Position numbers and translations under genes: made by a program
Part shown: one piece after another, positions 32,435 through 46,000 of the stretch
Layout of the letters: the number at the start of each line of letters is the position of its first letter
Numbering within the stretch: the first letter of the stretch is position 1
The notes under the pieces: generated by a model
What the model saw: only the letters and a program-made list of their open reading frames with translations
Databases searched by the model: none
Told to the model about the DNA's origin: nothing
Assembly: GCF_000001735.4 (NCBI RefSeq)
Contig: NC_003075.7
Coordinates: 7,627,001 to 7,691,000 of the forward strand
From: Arabidopsis thaliana
Lineage: Eukaryota; Streptophyta; Magnoliopsida; Brassicales; Brassicaceae
DNA: 64,000 nt
Direction: 5' to 3'

Positions 32435-34106
32435 TTATAGTAACGAGTACACATCTCTTGGAGACTCACATTGAAGCCAGCCCTGGTCCTCCACGGTCTT
32501 AGGAGATAAAGGGTTAAGAGCGGTTCCCGTTAGACCGGAAGGTGAACCGGTTTCTGTACTCATAAAACTTAAGGCGGTGACAACATCACTGATTAAAGGT
32601 CGAACTATTGGTTCTTCTTGTAGACACATTGCCGCTATTGCTACAGCTTGGTTCAAACTTTTTTCCGGGAACTCCCCTTGAAGAAGTGGATCCGCTAGCT
32701 CGGGGAATCTATTTGGTTCTCTGAAAATCGGTTGTGCCTAAACCACAATTGTAGATGGTTAAGATTAATGAACTTTAAGCATGTAAGGCTTTTACGGTTA
32801 GGATTGAATAAGAATTGTTGGTTTAATTCCAATTTACAGTTTGATTACTCTTATATGTTGATTAAAATGAAAATGTATTTAAAAGTTAAAGATGGTACTT
32901 ACCCAAGTAACCAGATTTTGTTCATGACATGGTCTCGTTGTGTCGATAACTCGCTTACCGGTTATGAGTTCCAACAACACAACCCCAAAACTATATACAT
33001 CAGATTTAACCGTCAGCTGACCGGTTTTGTGATACTCAGGAGCGCAATAACCATAAGTTCCCACTACTCGGGAAGATACATTTTGTGTGTCCCCAACCGA
33101 ACCAAGTTTTGCCAAACCAAAATCTGATAGTTTTGCATCAAAATCTACATTAAGCAATATATTTGACGATTTGAAATCTCGATATATCACCGGAGGGTTT
33201 GCCTTTTCGTGGAGATATTCGAGCCCTTTTGCGGCTCCTAAGGCAATCCTTATCCGAGAGTTCCAATCCAATGGTTGTTGTCCTACTACAACATCTGGTT
33301 CAATCAAATAATTAAACAGTTCCATTACTATAGTACAAAATTCTAAATTCCTAAAACCAAAAAAAGTTAATAGTTTTAAGTTTTGAGTAAAATAAAACTA
33401 TCCGGCTCAATCCAACAATTTTGACCTAAAAATAAAAGCGGACAAAAGAAAGTGTTAATTTTAGGAATATACCTAGGAGATGATCTTCAAGGGAACCAAG
33501 AGGCATGAACTCGTGAACAAGAAGTCTCTGGTCTCCATCAAGGCAATATCCAATGAGATTGGCAAGGTTGGGATGATGAAGAAGACTTAACCTGAAGATC
33601 TCTACCAGAAACTCTCTATTCCCTTGTAATCCATTACGGTCAAGTTGCTTCACAGCTACCACCTAAAGTCATAATTTCAACAAACAAATAAGACCAAAGC
33701 CATTGATTAATAGAGAAACTCTCTCTCGTTTTCTTACTTTATTTTTACCTGTCCTGTCTTCTCCATCTTTCCTTTGTAAACCCTCCCAAACCCTCCTTCT
33801 CCGATCAAGAACTCTTGCCTGAAACTATTTGTAGCGGTTGCTAATTCACGAAATTTGAAACTCTTTGCCTTGATATTTTTCGGTGATTCTTTGTTCGTTC
33901 CCACCGCTTCCCATGTTGTTATCTGCCTACGATCATTCCCTGTTAACAAAGTTGGAAAATGTTAACGAAAAATGACCGATTTCTCGAAGTTTTATACGAC
34001 TAGAGAGCTTACGTGGTAGGTTTTGTTGTTCATAAGGAGCAGCCATAGATGAGCCTTCATTCTCCCTACTTTTGTTGTTTGTCGATGGACCCAAGAAACA
34101 ACTCAT
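32435..34106 (-). CDS. PBL24: Receptor-like cytoplasmic kinase, RLCK-VII (PBS1-like)
   Basis: Five exons (34013-34106, 33749-33939, 33473-33662, 32903-33294, 32435-32737) encode 389 residues. Kinase features: glycine loop GEGGFGRVY (78-86), VAVK with Lys100, catalytic loop [11 protein letters not shown] (196-206), DFG (216-218), and CAPEY (242-246). YRDFK and the Ser/Thr kinase pattern are hallmarks of RLCK-VII kinases, which relay signals from pattern and hormone receptors at the plasma membrane. The N-terminus MSCFLG lacks Gly2 for myristoylation, but Cys3 could be palmitoylated. The ATG at 34106 is used because the five upstream codons start only from TTG. Probably At4g13190; the PBL24 name is from memory. 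Confidence 0.92.
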
Positions 34107-35663
34107 TTCTAAAGAATCCAAAAACCTAAGCTAAAATTTAGTTTTGTAGGATCTCTCTTGTTAGTTTAAGAATAAATTTTGAAAATTTTCTTGATGGATT
34201 TCACAAGAACAACATAAAGTATGCCAGAGATCCTACAAACCCTGTTTTTATTTATTTATTTATCCAGACTTTAATAGTTGATTATGTTTTGTTGTTAAAT
34301 TCAGATGTTTCTTAAGAAAGAAGACATGTTTGACGATGAAACAAGAACTAAAAAGACAACTTCATGATGAGATGTGAGCAGGCTGTTTTTTTTTTTTTTG
34401 GTTAGAAAACAACTTAGGGTTGAGGATATTAGTAGAACAGAGAATCTTTACTAACGTTTTCCAATAATAATTTACGATTCTTAATTATTACCAGATATCC
34501 TAATTAATGTTGACTTCTTCTTTTAGTATGTTTTTGTTATCTCTATTGTTTTTTGTTTAGCTTGTTTAAGTCTAATAGATCGCTAAAAGAAACGAATACC
34601 TAAAAATAATTCAATCAATTTTACCAAAATTGGGCTTCACTAGTTGTTCAGATCGCAAATGGGAATAATTTCGGGTTCAAACTTTTGATGTAAATTATAT
34701 TCTACATCCTTGGTGCTTGAAAAGTAAAAATAGGGAATAATTTTTTTTATGAATTATTGTTTTAGTTTTTTTTTTTTTTTTTTACTTTTTTGTCATGAGA
34801 TCATTTGTGTATAATATTCACATCGTAAGTCTAAACTATTTTTAATTTTAATGAAATAGTTTTTTTCTAGGTTAAAAAAAAGAAAGAGTAAAAATAGGTC
34901 AAATAGGTTAAAAATTTGTATGCACACCACTTAAACATCCACTTCACAGTTTTTTGACGTGAAACTCTAATAACCGATGACTTAACAAAAACCACCTTAA
35001 ACCGAGATTAATAATCCATAGAATACAACTTAGTCTAAACATGTATTTATTTTGATATATAACTATTCAAACCATTTTTTACTCTTAAAATTGTATCGTT
35101 AAGTATAAAAGTGTCGTTAAAATGAAATAATGTATATTCCACATTCTTAAATTATTTACCGTAGATTTTAAATTTTCTTGTGTTCAACTATTTTTTTTTC
35201 TCTGAGAGTAACCCAATAGAATAAGCTCTAATATAATAAGCAGCCAATTGATTTTTGGCATATTATCATTCGTATGTCCCCATTTATATATATATATATA
35301 TATATATATTTGGTTTAAAATTATAGATATATTATATATACATGCATCACTAAATATATAAAAGAAATAAAACAGAAATGTGAGGGAATTATATACAGAT
35401 GGATACATACACATGTGAAAAGTATTTGTCTCTCCTTTTCTCATACAATGCTAACTTCCAAAACTTAGAAGACGAAGATCAAAAGATTTCAATAAACGAA
35501 GAAGGGAAATTCGTAAAGGAAACATAGATATATAATTAAGAATCCATGACAATTCTCTCCATCCATTACAAAATTCAATATTAATAATATACATTAACTC
35601 ATCTCCAAACACCCCAAATATTTAATTAATTAAATTACCTTACCCAAAAAACCGGTTGCTCAC
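34107..35663. other. Intergenic, AT-rich
   Basis: Kinase promoter on the left, CLE44 3' flank on the right. Simple repeats: a T run at 34764-34782 and (TA)n at 35287-35312. No gene. Confidence 0.5.
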
Positions 35664-36002
35664 CTAGTTGGAGATAGGGTTTGGACCACTTGGAACCTCA
35701 TGAGCTTCAGCTCTGAACTCTCTCCTCCTCTTCCTCGCCGAAGAAGAAGAAGTGCCACTGCGTCTAGGGTGAGCTGTTGGACGCATTTTCATAGTAGATG
35801 AAGATGGAGTGGAAGGTTGTAGAAGGAACCTCTTGGAAGGAGCCATAGTGTTCTTAGATGAGGATTCATGAAGGTGATGATTCATGGAACTTGTAGGGCC
35901 AATGAGAAATAAGAAAGCTAAGAAGATGATTGTGATGATCAAACGGATGACTTGATGGAAATGCAATGACTTGATGCTGGTTTGATCAATTGTAGTTGCC
36001 AT
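35664..36002 (-). CDS. CLE44: CLE peptide precursor (TDIF)
   Basis: Intronless, 112 residues. An N-terminal hydrophobic segment (about 20-40) acts as signal sequence or anchor, followed by a variable Ser/Arg-rich region. The last 12 residues are HEVPSGPNPISN, the exact TDIF dodecapeptide. TDIF is secreted by phloem cells, perceived by the LRR receptor kinase TDR/PXY on procambium, suppresses xylem differentiation and drives cambial division. CLE41 and CLE44 encode the same peptide; neighbouring genes place this copy on chromosome 4, hence CLE44 (At4g13195). Prolines in the motif are known to be hydroxylated in the mature peptide. The RKRRR stretch upstream of the peptide may mark processing. 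Confidence 0.95.
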   Translation of the reverse strand: MATTIDQTSIKSLHFHQVIRLIITIIFLAFLFLIGPTSSMNHHLHESSSKNTMAPSKRFLLQPSTPSSSTMKMRPTAHPRRSGTSSSSARKRRREFRAEAHEVPSGPNPISN

Positions 36003-39000
36003 GCAATTATAAAGAAGAAAAAAACACCCCCCAAAACTTCAAGCAGGGCTCAATATCCATGAACCAGCAGAGCTCTACCAAATAAAAAGGCAAAAGAGAA
36101 ATCTAGTACGAATAAGAAAATGAAGGAGGAGCTTGATGAGCTAATTATGAGAGAGAGAGATATTCAAATTTCCACACACGCACTTTAATCTAATAATGGT
36201 ATAATAAAGATGTTGTTGGAAAACATCGCATCAAAGATTGTTCAGCCTTTGAAGAAAAAAATGGGACACCTGCTTATAAAAAAAGTGTGGCAGATATTGC
36301 ACGAGGTATCAAATTACTAAAGAGCCCTTTTATGTGAGCATCTTTGAAGAGTGTGAGACATATACATGGGACAGAGTAGGGCTTTGAATAAGATGCACTA
36401 TCAGTTCAGGTTTTCTTTGGTTAGGTTACGGTTTTGCCCCCTATGAATGTTTCTAATTTTTTGGTAGGACTGCCACTGGAGAAGAGGAAAATATCGAGGA
36501 AAAGGCCAAAGCATGTAATGGTCAATTGGCTATGGCAAAGAATCTTGAAAGCTAAGGAGAAAAAAGCAAAAGAGACTAGGTGAAATAAAGAAGGTTTTCA
36601 TGCTTTTTTCCTCCTTTTGATTTATTTCTCAAGACTTTTTGTAGCTTTACTTGCTTACCTAAGAAAATGTTATGTTGACTACGCTTCGCCGATTATAGAT
36701 ATTGCGTGTCTAAAATAATGTCCCATTAAAAACTAGTCAAGAGACTCGAAGATAGTGAGTACAATATTAAAAATTACAAACACATTGCAACTTTGCAAGA
36801 TCAATTGTTATTGTTTTACTTTAGTTACATTATTCAATATTATCTTGTAGTAAAAGGTTTGTTTTTTGAAAGCATCATTGTCAATTAATGTTCCATTTTC
36901 GGTGGTATAATAATTAGACAACTTAAGTTTTTTTTTATAATAAGAGTGTATTTTTATGTACACAATTAAACCCCACGAGGGAGGAAGGTGGATTGAATCC
37001 ATTACATGTGACCACCTCACTATATTACCAAAAATACTGTACACCATATTTCCTTTATGAAAACCCCGAGAGAAACCGTAATAGAGATAAAAGCAAACGA
37101 CTATATATTTTCATAAAATATTTGCATGCTACTTAGATTTGATTGAATTCGTGAAGACCAAATTTTTGTCATATCAATTGCTATGACAGAACGAATAGCT
37201 AACATAGGTTTTTAATGAATAATATTAAAGGAAAAAGGAATCATATACTCATGATATCCCCTAGTACAAGCAATGGCTTTTTTTATTTAATATGGTTGAG
37301 GATATATCTTCACGTTATCACCTATGTCTATATTCTCATGTATGTGCTTATCAACCTATATACTCGACGATTAGGGAACCTAATTAAGATGAAAAAACAA
37401 AGAATATAAGGTGGTGGAAGCATTCAAGCATGCAGCTGCAATATCCAGTGATACCTTTAAATTTGTCTTTGCATGAACAAGAATATTAATAAATGAACTT
37501 ATTATATTACTCGATTTTGGAATAGTATAGAGTGCATGATTGTTTCCATACGTTTACGTGTATTATATGGGTCCCAAAATTTTCTCGGTATCGTGCACCC
37601 GAGAACGATAGTACTTCGTGCTCATTATCGTCATTTTTTCATCTCTTTTCCTTTTAATTTTTCTTTTTTATATATCATTTCCTTTTTTGTTTAAGTTAAG
37701 TTTTTTTTTTCTGCCATTAATTGGCCCATTCCCCATCGATGACGTTCATGGTATATACGTAGTTCATAACAGAGTTTTTAAAAATTGATACATATAGCAA
37801 ATAGCAATTTACCATTGTGGGATTGATATTTTATTGTCCCTGATGACAATAACTCATACCTGCTACTGCTAGTCTGTTACCTCTTGTCTCCCTTCAACCT
37901 TTTTCCAAACTTTCACGTACATAAATATTAATACCAAAATTATAGATTATGAAGGTCCATGATTTTCTATGATAACAGAGCCGTATATTTTGTATCGTTT
38001 TGTTTTTGTCGTGGAGTTTTTGTATCTGGTTACATAATTCGTATTAGTATTTTTTGGTGACGTAGTAATTTGTGTTGATGTTCAAATTACGATAGAAGAT
38101 TACAATATTTAACGTATAAGTTTAAAGCGCAATGATATCTTATTTCACATTTAAAATAACGATGATTTTATTTCCTTTAGATTTTAATTATTTTATTAAA
38201 CTATCATTTAGAAAATATTACTTTTATGTATATATTATCCAGATAATTGGATGTACATATCTGGATTAGGATGCAATCAGACGTAAATTAGACGTCATTA
38301 CTACCAAAGCATCATCCAATATTACATTTAATTTAATTTTTGTACTCGATCTTGTAACAATTTAAACGACAGAAGAAACCTAACACATGGACATTGCCTC
38401 CTTGATGTTTTGTTTTGATTATCTTTGTTTAGATTTTTTGACGCCATATATGTTACGTTTCAAACTTTTCCTACAATTTTGGGTTCGAAAGGTCAAAATG
38501 GTGGACCTATAAATCTTATACAATATGGATCTCATATAAAGTTGTTAAACATACATAACTAAAATAATCTAATTTTTGTTTACATTTGTATAACAAAGTT
38601 ATATATATATATAAATATATTTCTTAAAATATAATAGTTACATTATGTTAAGTTTTCATAAATAACTCAGCAAATGTGAAAGAGAATAAAAAGAAAAAGA
38701 AAACAATACTTGTATTGTGTTCCTTATCGTTTTCTATTGTAGATTAGGTGGATTGTACCCTCTAAACTTATAGTAGTCGATTTGTTTTTTTTTAAAACTA
38801 AAATAAAAAGGATGCATGCATTGTAACTTATATATGTATTTCACATTTAATAAATTTTCTCGTCGAAGTGATTAATGATTAATCTAGAGAGTGAACATGT
38901 TTTTTTGTAGGAAGTTTTTAACAATCTCATCACAGATAAAACATTTGAATAGAAATTCATAATGTATAAAGATGAATGTTTGCACACAGTTGAATCAAAT

Positions 39001-40506
39001 GTGAATTTGTAGTAAGCTTATGATGTCGGTTTCATAGTCAAGATCACTATACCACCATCACCATGCCCGAATTACAAAAATCTAATTATAAACAAGGAAA
39101 GGATTTCAAATTCTTGGCAACGCTTATTTCAATCTTACATTTTAACCAAAATGAGAAAATAAATAAATTATAAGGTGTATGAGGACCCCATCCACTACAC
39201 ACACAACCACGCAAAAAAGTCTTTATGATAATAATTTTACAATGATCTAGACTAAATCCTCAGTAAACATATCCAATGACAATTTTCACCAATCTGTTTC
39301 TCCAGATTTTGGATTCCTGGCTTTGTTCTTGACAGTGATGCTTCATCAAACTTTTCGTTTCTTTTTCTTTCTTGTTTTCCATATATTTTGTTTTGCCATG
39401 TTACAGATTAAAAAAAAATGTAAAACAAAGACGAAGAATATAGACTTAATTAGAAAACAAAAAGCGCTGTTCTATATATATTTATTATTGTACGCATGTA
39501 AATGGTGTAGGAGATTACCACAAGTCAAATACAAGATACAAAATTATAAAGGAAATGAGAATGGTCAATGAGATGTATCAAAAATCATTCTTTAGTTTTT
39601 ACTGCATTCTTTCCGAGCATTATATTCTTTATTGCTTTATGTTTGTGTAAGGCTTCACATCCAAAAGAAAAAAGAAAAAAAAAGAGTCTATGAATAACAA
39701 GGGTAATTTCATAAAAAATGTTACAAATTATCATAGCAGATTAGTGGTAAGTTATAGTACATTAGTGGTAAATTACCATAAATTAAACATAAGAAAATCA
39801 AAACCATGTACTTGGTTGATTTTTCCTTCTTTTTTTTTAAATGTTTATTAGTTTTGGTTATTAGTTAAAAGTGAAAATTAATTTAAAATAGGTGAAATAA
39901 AATAAGATATTCCAATTAAAATGTTGTTAAAATAACTAATGATCAATGAAATTGAAGAAAAATTGTATGTAAATTTTGTAAATTTATGAAATATTGTCTT
40001 AAACTAAGTGAATATTTTGAATTATTTTTGGTTTACAGTTATGATAAATTATTTCATTTAATTTTTAAATAATTAAGCATTAATATTTTTGGTGCAAAAG
40101 AAAAAAGCATTAATATTTTTAACAATGTGTAATAACTCTTGAAAATCTATTATTTAGAAACAGAATGTGTAAAAATAATGGCAACTTTTAAAAACTGAGC
40201 AATTGTAGGGAAAAATGTCTTATATGAAATTGGCTAGAAAACATATTTCTAATTAAAAATAAATTGCTAGTCCCTTGTAAAACATAAATAAATTTAATGC
40301 AATGTGAAGGGCAAGTGATCGGAAGTGTCTAGGGAGAATCGTCAAATAGCCTACTAGAGACCTATATAATGCAATGTGAAGAGTTTTCCCGAAGACTACC
40401 AAGACTACCAACTCTCACTCTCTCTATCTCATATTTTCAGTTCTCTGTTGTATATAAATGCATAAACATGAGTCACACTGATTAGGAAGTTAAGAGGGTT
40501 ATTAAA
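36003..40506. other. 4.5-kb gene-poor region upstream of CLE44
   Basis: Long and AT-rich, with no coding sequence I can support on either strand. The first 200 bp hold the CLE44 leader (GAGAGA run near 36150). The remainder may carry vascular enhancers for CLE44. The word taatgcaatgtgaag occurs twice near the right end (about 40297 and 40367). Confidence 0.55.
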
Positions 40507-40615
40507 ATGACAACTTCTATGGTCTCTTCCATGCCTATTTCTCCTTCTTCTTCTTGTATTTCCGCATATAAATAATGCCCTTGGCTCACAAATGGACCTC
40601 CAAGCACTAAGTGAG
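40507..40615 (+). pseudogene. Signal-peptide-like fragment of a receptor-type gene
   Basis: One frame (offset by one from the local ATG) reads LLWSLPCLFLLLLLVFPH followed by INNALGSQMDLQAL, which looks like the signal peptide and first residues of an LRR receptor or receptor-like protein, followed by a donor-like gtgagt. The local ATG frame gives only a 22-residue peptide and the useful frame has no start. No LRR region follows. Tentative. Confidence 0.3.
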
Positions 40616-41291
40616 TCTTTTTCGTTTTTATACGTTTACTAGTTAAGTTTATTTAGTGTTGTTTAGTCCTGATTTTGGTTTTGGTTTTTTCGAGTTAACA
40701 ATTTTCAAAATGCAACAACAAAAGTAAAACTTAACCTAACCTAAATCTTTTGGTACAAAAGAGACAAACCTTCCTGATCAAGTAACGGACAAACTCGGAA
40801 GACTTCCGGATGCTTATTGATCTTATTGACGATCCTTCAGATGCAGCGCAAGTCACAAGTTCAAATGGGTTTAGGTTTTGGTGCTCTGTTTTAGTTAGTC
40901 GATGAGCGTTTGTGTTTCCTTATGGACTTACGATTCCATTTTACTCGTTTTCTTCCAAAGGTCACACTCCTCTCGCTTTAGTTTCCAATGAGTCAATTAC
41001 ATATATCACTTTTTTTTTTCCTTATCTTACGTTGTGGTTTTTCGTTTTCTTCTTAACTTTCTTCTCGCAAATTCAAGTCTTGTTGATTTGCGGCTTGTGT
41101 CTTCTTCAACTAATGTCAAGACAGCCTGAGAGATATAACCATGTATAGTCATGTATCAATGCTGGTTTAACCTTGATTTATATCAACTTACATTGTTTAC
41201 ATCGTTTTTTCAAGTACATATATCTTAACCCTTTTAGACAAGTCTCTGCTGCTATTACCAAATCTTCAACTTAAACCCTTGAAACCATCGT
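40616..41291. other. Intergenic, 3' flank of the plastid protein gene
   Basis: No gene supported. A plus-strand 78-codon frame at 40912-41148 is hydrophobic but has no recognisable origin. Confidence 0.4.
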
Positions 41292-42166
41292 TCAGTCTTC
41301 ATCACTGGAACTCGAGCTTTCCTCTACATCAACCATTATAGTCTTGCTCTCAACGGTCGATGTAGAAGTTACAGAGGCAACAACAACAGCATCCGGATTT
41401 CGAGTAATGGCTACTGGTTTGGAAGCAACAAGTCCTTGTTCCTCCATAGTTTCTCGAGCTGCTCTTTCCTTAGCTTTCTTAGCTCTTTCAAGAACCTCTT
41501 CCTATATTCAATCAATCAATCATTCAATCAAGACGCTTTCGACTTAACTAGTAGCAGTAATCTCCGCGGTTTTCAAGTGCCGTTCTACAAAGCTCACAAA
41601 CCTAATCAGCTTATCAGCTCAATACTAACTAACTTTTTAAGTATCTTCTATGGTGAATAGAGTTTCCAAACCTAACAACAATGCTTCTTCATTGACAAAA
41701 AAGCAAGAAGAGAGTTGAAAAAGTAACCTGAATCTCTTGAACTTGTTTCTGTTGCTCAGCTTGAAACTTTCCAATAGTACTCAACACTTCTCCAACAGTA
41801 GACTCAATTCTCTCATTGATAACCTCAGCTAATGCTTTCCCCAAAAAGAAAGCATCTAACACACTTTTGTTCTCATTTTCACCTTCCCAAACAAATTTCT
41901 ATCAAATTGATTCTCAAACCCTAGAAATTTAAAACTTGAACCTCAGGAAACAAAAATTGAAAGAGATTCTCACCTGAATCTGTACCTTTGGTGGAGCAAT
42001 TGGACCGTAAAGAAGTGCTTCTTCTTCGAGACTCCACATCTAATCGTAACCGGTGGAACTCAAAATTGGAACGAGAATTGCGGAGAGTGAAGGAATGAGG
42101 AGAGGTTTGATTATATGAATTGGAAAGAGAGAAGGAGGAAGGAGATGGAATCGTGAAGCTACTCAT
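41292..42166 (-). CDS. Plastid-targeted small coiled-coil protein (plastoglobule-type)
   Basis: Three exons (41974-42166, 41728-41882, 41292-41501) encode 185 residues. The N-terminus (MSSFTIPSPSSFSLSNSYNQ...) is Ser-rich and acid-free, a typical chloroplast transit peptide. The mature part has one amphipathic helical region, from SVLDAFFLGKALAEVINERI through KFQAEQQKQVQEIQEEVLER, followed by an acidic tail ending SSSSSDED. By position it is At4g13200, which I recall from plastoglobule proteomics as a protein of unknown function. Two site II palindromes lie about 100-150 bp upstream of the ATG. Confidence 0.85.
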
Positions 42167-42252
42167 CTCTCTCTCTGTCTCTCTTACTCTGAACTGAAAC
42201 CGTCTCAGGAAGGTGAACGAGTTTTGGGTTTTGGAGCCGTCGATATGGATTA

Positions 42253-42316
42253 TAAATTATATTTGGGCTTTAAAAGGCCCATATATATGAATTATATATT
42301 TGGGCTTTAAAAGGCC
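42253..42316. promoter_or_regulatory. Duplicated site II palindromes
   Basis: The near-palindrome TTTGGGCTTTAAAAGGCC occurs twice, at about 42260 and 42299, with TATA-like DNA between. TGGGCY/GGCCCA words are TCP-factor site II elements. They lie about 95-150 bp upstream of the plastid protein gene's start codon on the minus strand. Confidence 0.7.
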
Positions 42317-43039
42317 GAAACAATAACCTCTTTCAGTCAAAATAGATAACAAAAAGAAAATATGAAAATAAAAAGCGGGTATGCGGAAACGAAGCGTTTA
42401 GAAATGTGAAAAATTTCGTTAATTTTATTAAACCTATGTAAATATTTAAAATCTTTGTAAATGCATGTATTAAATATTTCACTATAAAATTTATTTATTT
42501 TAAAATAATTATGTAATACTTTATTTATGGGGTTTAAATCATTAATTATATTTTAAATATATATTTTATTAATTTTTGATATTTTATAATTTTTATGTTA
42601 TCCATTACACATATTTTGATCATTTTTTATTTAGCTGTTGCCGCACCAACTGGTTACTAAAAAAAAAATTTCTGCAAAACACAATAATTTTCAACCGCTA
42701 AACAAGTCGTGCAAAACGTTTAATAAGCTTGAAACCGCAATTGCCCGCTTCTAACAAACTTCCACAGTCGCAACTGTTCCTATTGCGTTTATTCCATTCA
42801 GATCCAAAAATCAATAGTTGGTTCAATCGAAATTCAAGATAATATTTATATAGAATTACAAGAAAACTTACTAAACTTTCTAAAAAACCATTATAACATA
42901 ATATAGTATATGTAGTATATATAAACCCTCTCGTCACCTCTCACATCCTCTTTCTTTTACTCTCTAGATCACTCACATAGTTACATTCTCTCTCTCTATC
43001 ACATAGGAGAGGAAATTAAAACTCTAACAACAACCAACA
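42317..43039. other. Promoter region of the pectate lyase gene
   Basis: AT-rich. Near the gene there is a TATA-like tatataaaccc at about 42919 and a CT-rich leader (tctctctctctatc) before the ATG. Confidence 0.5.
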
Positions 43040-46000
43040 ATGGTGGTCGCTAGAACATTGTTCTCAATCTCAGCAACTCTAATCATTTTTCTAGCACTCT
43101 TTCTCCATGTAAATGCGTAAGTTCAAAGATTCACAATGTGATCTCCGTTTTTTTCTATCGTTCGAACAGAGTTTCTTATATTGATGTGTATTAAAATGCA
43201 GAGTTCAAGAAACAAGGGAACCGAAACATGAGAGCTCAAGAAATACATCAACGGTAGATAAGTGAGTTCTCACAACAGCTTTTAGTGTAGATTTAATCTC
43301 AGCCGTTCAGATTCTTTAACTTTGATAATAAAACGATTTTTTTTTGCATGTTCTGTTTTCTCAGTTTATCAGACGGTGAATGGCATGAACACGCCGTTAA
43401 AGACCCAGAAGAAATAGCAGCAATGGTCGATATGTGAGTCTCTCACTATTATTATACATATATAAAATAAGGAAAACAACTTTATTAGATATATTTCGTA
43501 TTAGTAACGTTTTAGTTAGTCAAACTAGATGATGCTTTAACTTTACTAAACCTATGTGTAGACCAAGAAAAACATTTTCTACATCTATGTAAAAAGTTAG
43601 TTTTGTTCTTCTCTATCAGAACTTTTTTTAATAAGCATTGTGATCCACAAAATTTAAAGTTATCAATATATATGACTGAAATGTACTTTTATTTCCTCGT
43701 TCTTGTTCTGCCAGGAAACAAATAAATAAACATGTGAAAACACTTCTGACATAAAAACAGTAGTTTTATTGAATAAAACCACAAACCGTGATTCCCATTT
43801 ATACCTCACTATTTTCTGCTTAAGATCCACCGACGACGCATTTGTATTAATATTTACATACATCCTCTCTGAAGACTGATAATTAAAAACATTTTTTTTC
43901 ATTTCCGGAATTTTTTAATATCTTCTATATATTAATTTATATATAACACTTACTTTACAATTACAATTTTCAATTGTATAAAGTATTATATAAAAAATCT
44001 GAATCTGGTACCCATAGTTTTTGCATTTAATTACGGAATTATGGAGAAATATGACCCCAAATTCCTATATGGATCGTATCCCATGAACATGAAATATATA
44101 ATTCCTTATACAAGAAAAAATTAAATTACCCACGTGGGGCCACCTCACCTTGTCAAATTAAATTCAGTGCTTTCTTCTATTTGCATTTTCCTGTCTCCTA
44201 TATTTTGACTTCTTAAACAGTTGAAGTTGATATCTACAATATCACAAACCTCACGGGTTAATTTTATATAATCTATAAACTATGTTCTCTTTTTGTAATA
44301 TCATTTTATTAACTGGAACATGCATGCAGGAGCATACGTAACAGTACGTATCGTAGAAAGCTAGGGTTCTTCTCCTCATGCTCAACAGGAAACCCAATAG
44401 ATGATTGTTGGCGATGCGATAAAAAATGGCATCGCCGAAGAAAGCGATTAGCGGATTGCGCGATCGGTTTCGGACGTAACGCAGTCGGAGGCCGTGATGG
44501 ACGTTACTACATTGTTACTGATCCATCTGATCATGATCCGGTTACACCAAAACCCGGTACACTCCGGTACGCTGTTATACAAGACGAACCGCTATGGATC
44601 GTCTTTAAACGTGACATGGTCATTACTTTAAGCCAAGAACTAATCATGAATAGCTTCAAAACTATCGATGGTCGTGGTGTCAACGTGCATATAGCTGGTG
44701 GTGCATGTCTCACGGTTCAGTACGTTACGAATATTATCATCCATGGGATAAATATTCATGATTGTAAGCGAACTGGTAACGCTATGGTTAGGAGTTCGGA
44801 GAGTCATTATGGTTGGAGAACGATGGCGGATGGTGATGGTATTTCGATTTTTGGATCTAGTCATATTTGGATTGATCATAATTCTCTTTCGAGTTGTGCT
44901 GATGGATTGATAGACGCAATTATGGGATCTACTGCTATTACCATCTCTAATAATTATCTCACTCACCACAACGAGGTTAGATATTTTTTTCATTGATTCT
45001 ATTCTAGTAATTTATGTTTACCAAATTTGGTAACTAGTTAGGTCATATACCAAAAGATATTAGTAGTATCGGTGCAGAAGTTGGTGATGATTTAGGAGTG
45101 CACATTTACTATGTTTAGAAGTAGGACGGGAAATAGAGGGTAAAAGTCAGAAACCGATAATTCGGTTGTAAGAATTTATTAGCCGAAATATAACCAATTA
45201 TAAAATAAAAGGGGACATGAAATTCAGGTAACATGTGAGATTTGTGAAATTTCTATTAATTGATTGCCCTAATGATGGTAGTGTGTTACTTCATCTGGGG
45301 TCTTTGGTTCATCTTTTGATCAAGATTAAGTTTCCGAAATGCAAACCGGATTGATTAGCTCAGTACTTAACAAAAGCAGTGTTTTGTTTCTTGGTCTAAA
45401 CATCAAAAGCTGACAATAGATGATAATGCAGGCTATTTTGTTGGGGCATACCGATTCATACACCAGAGACAAAATGATGCAAGTAACCATTGCATACAAC
45501 CATTTTGGAGAAGGTCTTATACAGAGAATGCCAAGGTTTTTCATCTAAATTTCATATCATTTTTTCTGTGACAATACTTGTATATTGATTTTTCCTTAGA
45601 GAACCAGTCAGTTTTCGAATGTTATAGAGTTTGGTGTTATTTCAGGTGCAGGCATGGATACTTTCACGTAGTAAACAATGATTACACTCACTGGGAAATG
45701 TATGCAATTGGTGGAAGTGCTAACCCTACCATCAATAGTCAAGGAAACCGGTTCCTTGCCCCGGGAAACCGTTTCGCCAAGGAGGTATTTGATCAAACCC
45801 GTAACACCGGTTGCGAGATTGCTCAAAGATGCATCTAAGTTAGAAGATATAATCTGATAGTTCTAATCAAGAAAATTGAACATAATGACTAATTTGAATA
45901 TATTTTTCGACAGGTGACGAAACGGGTAGGTGCAGGGAAAGGAGAATGGAACAATTGGAATTGGAGATCCCAAGGAGACTTAATGCTAAATGGTGCCTAC

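Noticed and set aside
44640-44993. 117-codon minus-strand frame
   Set aside because: Antisense shadow of pectate lyase exon 4, which has strong family motifs.
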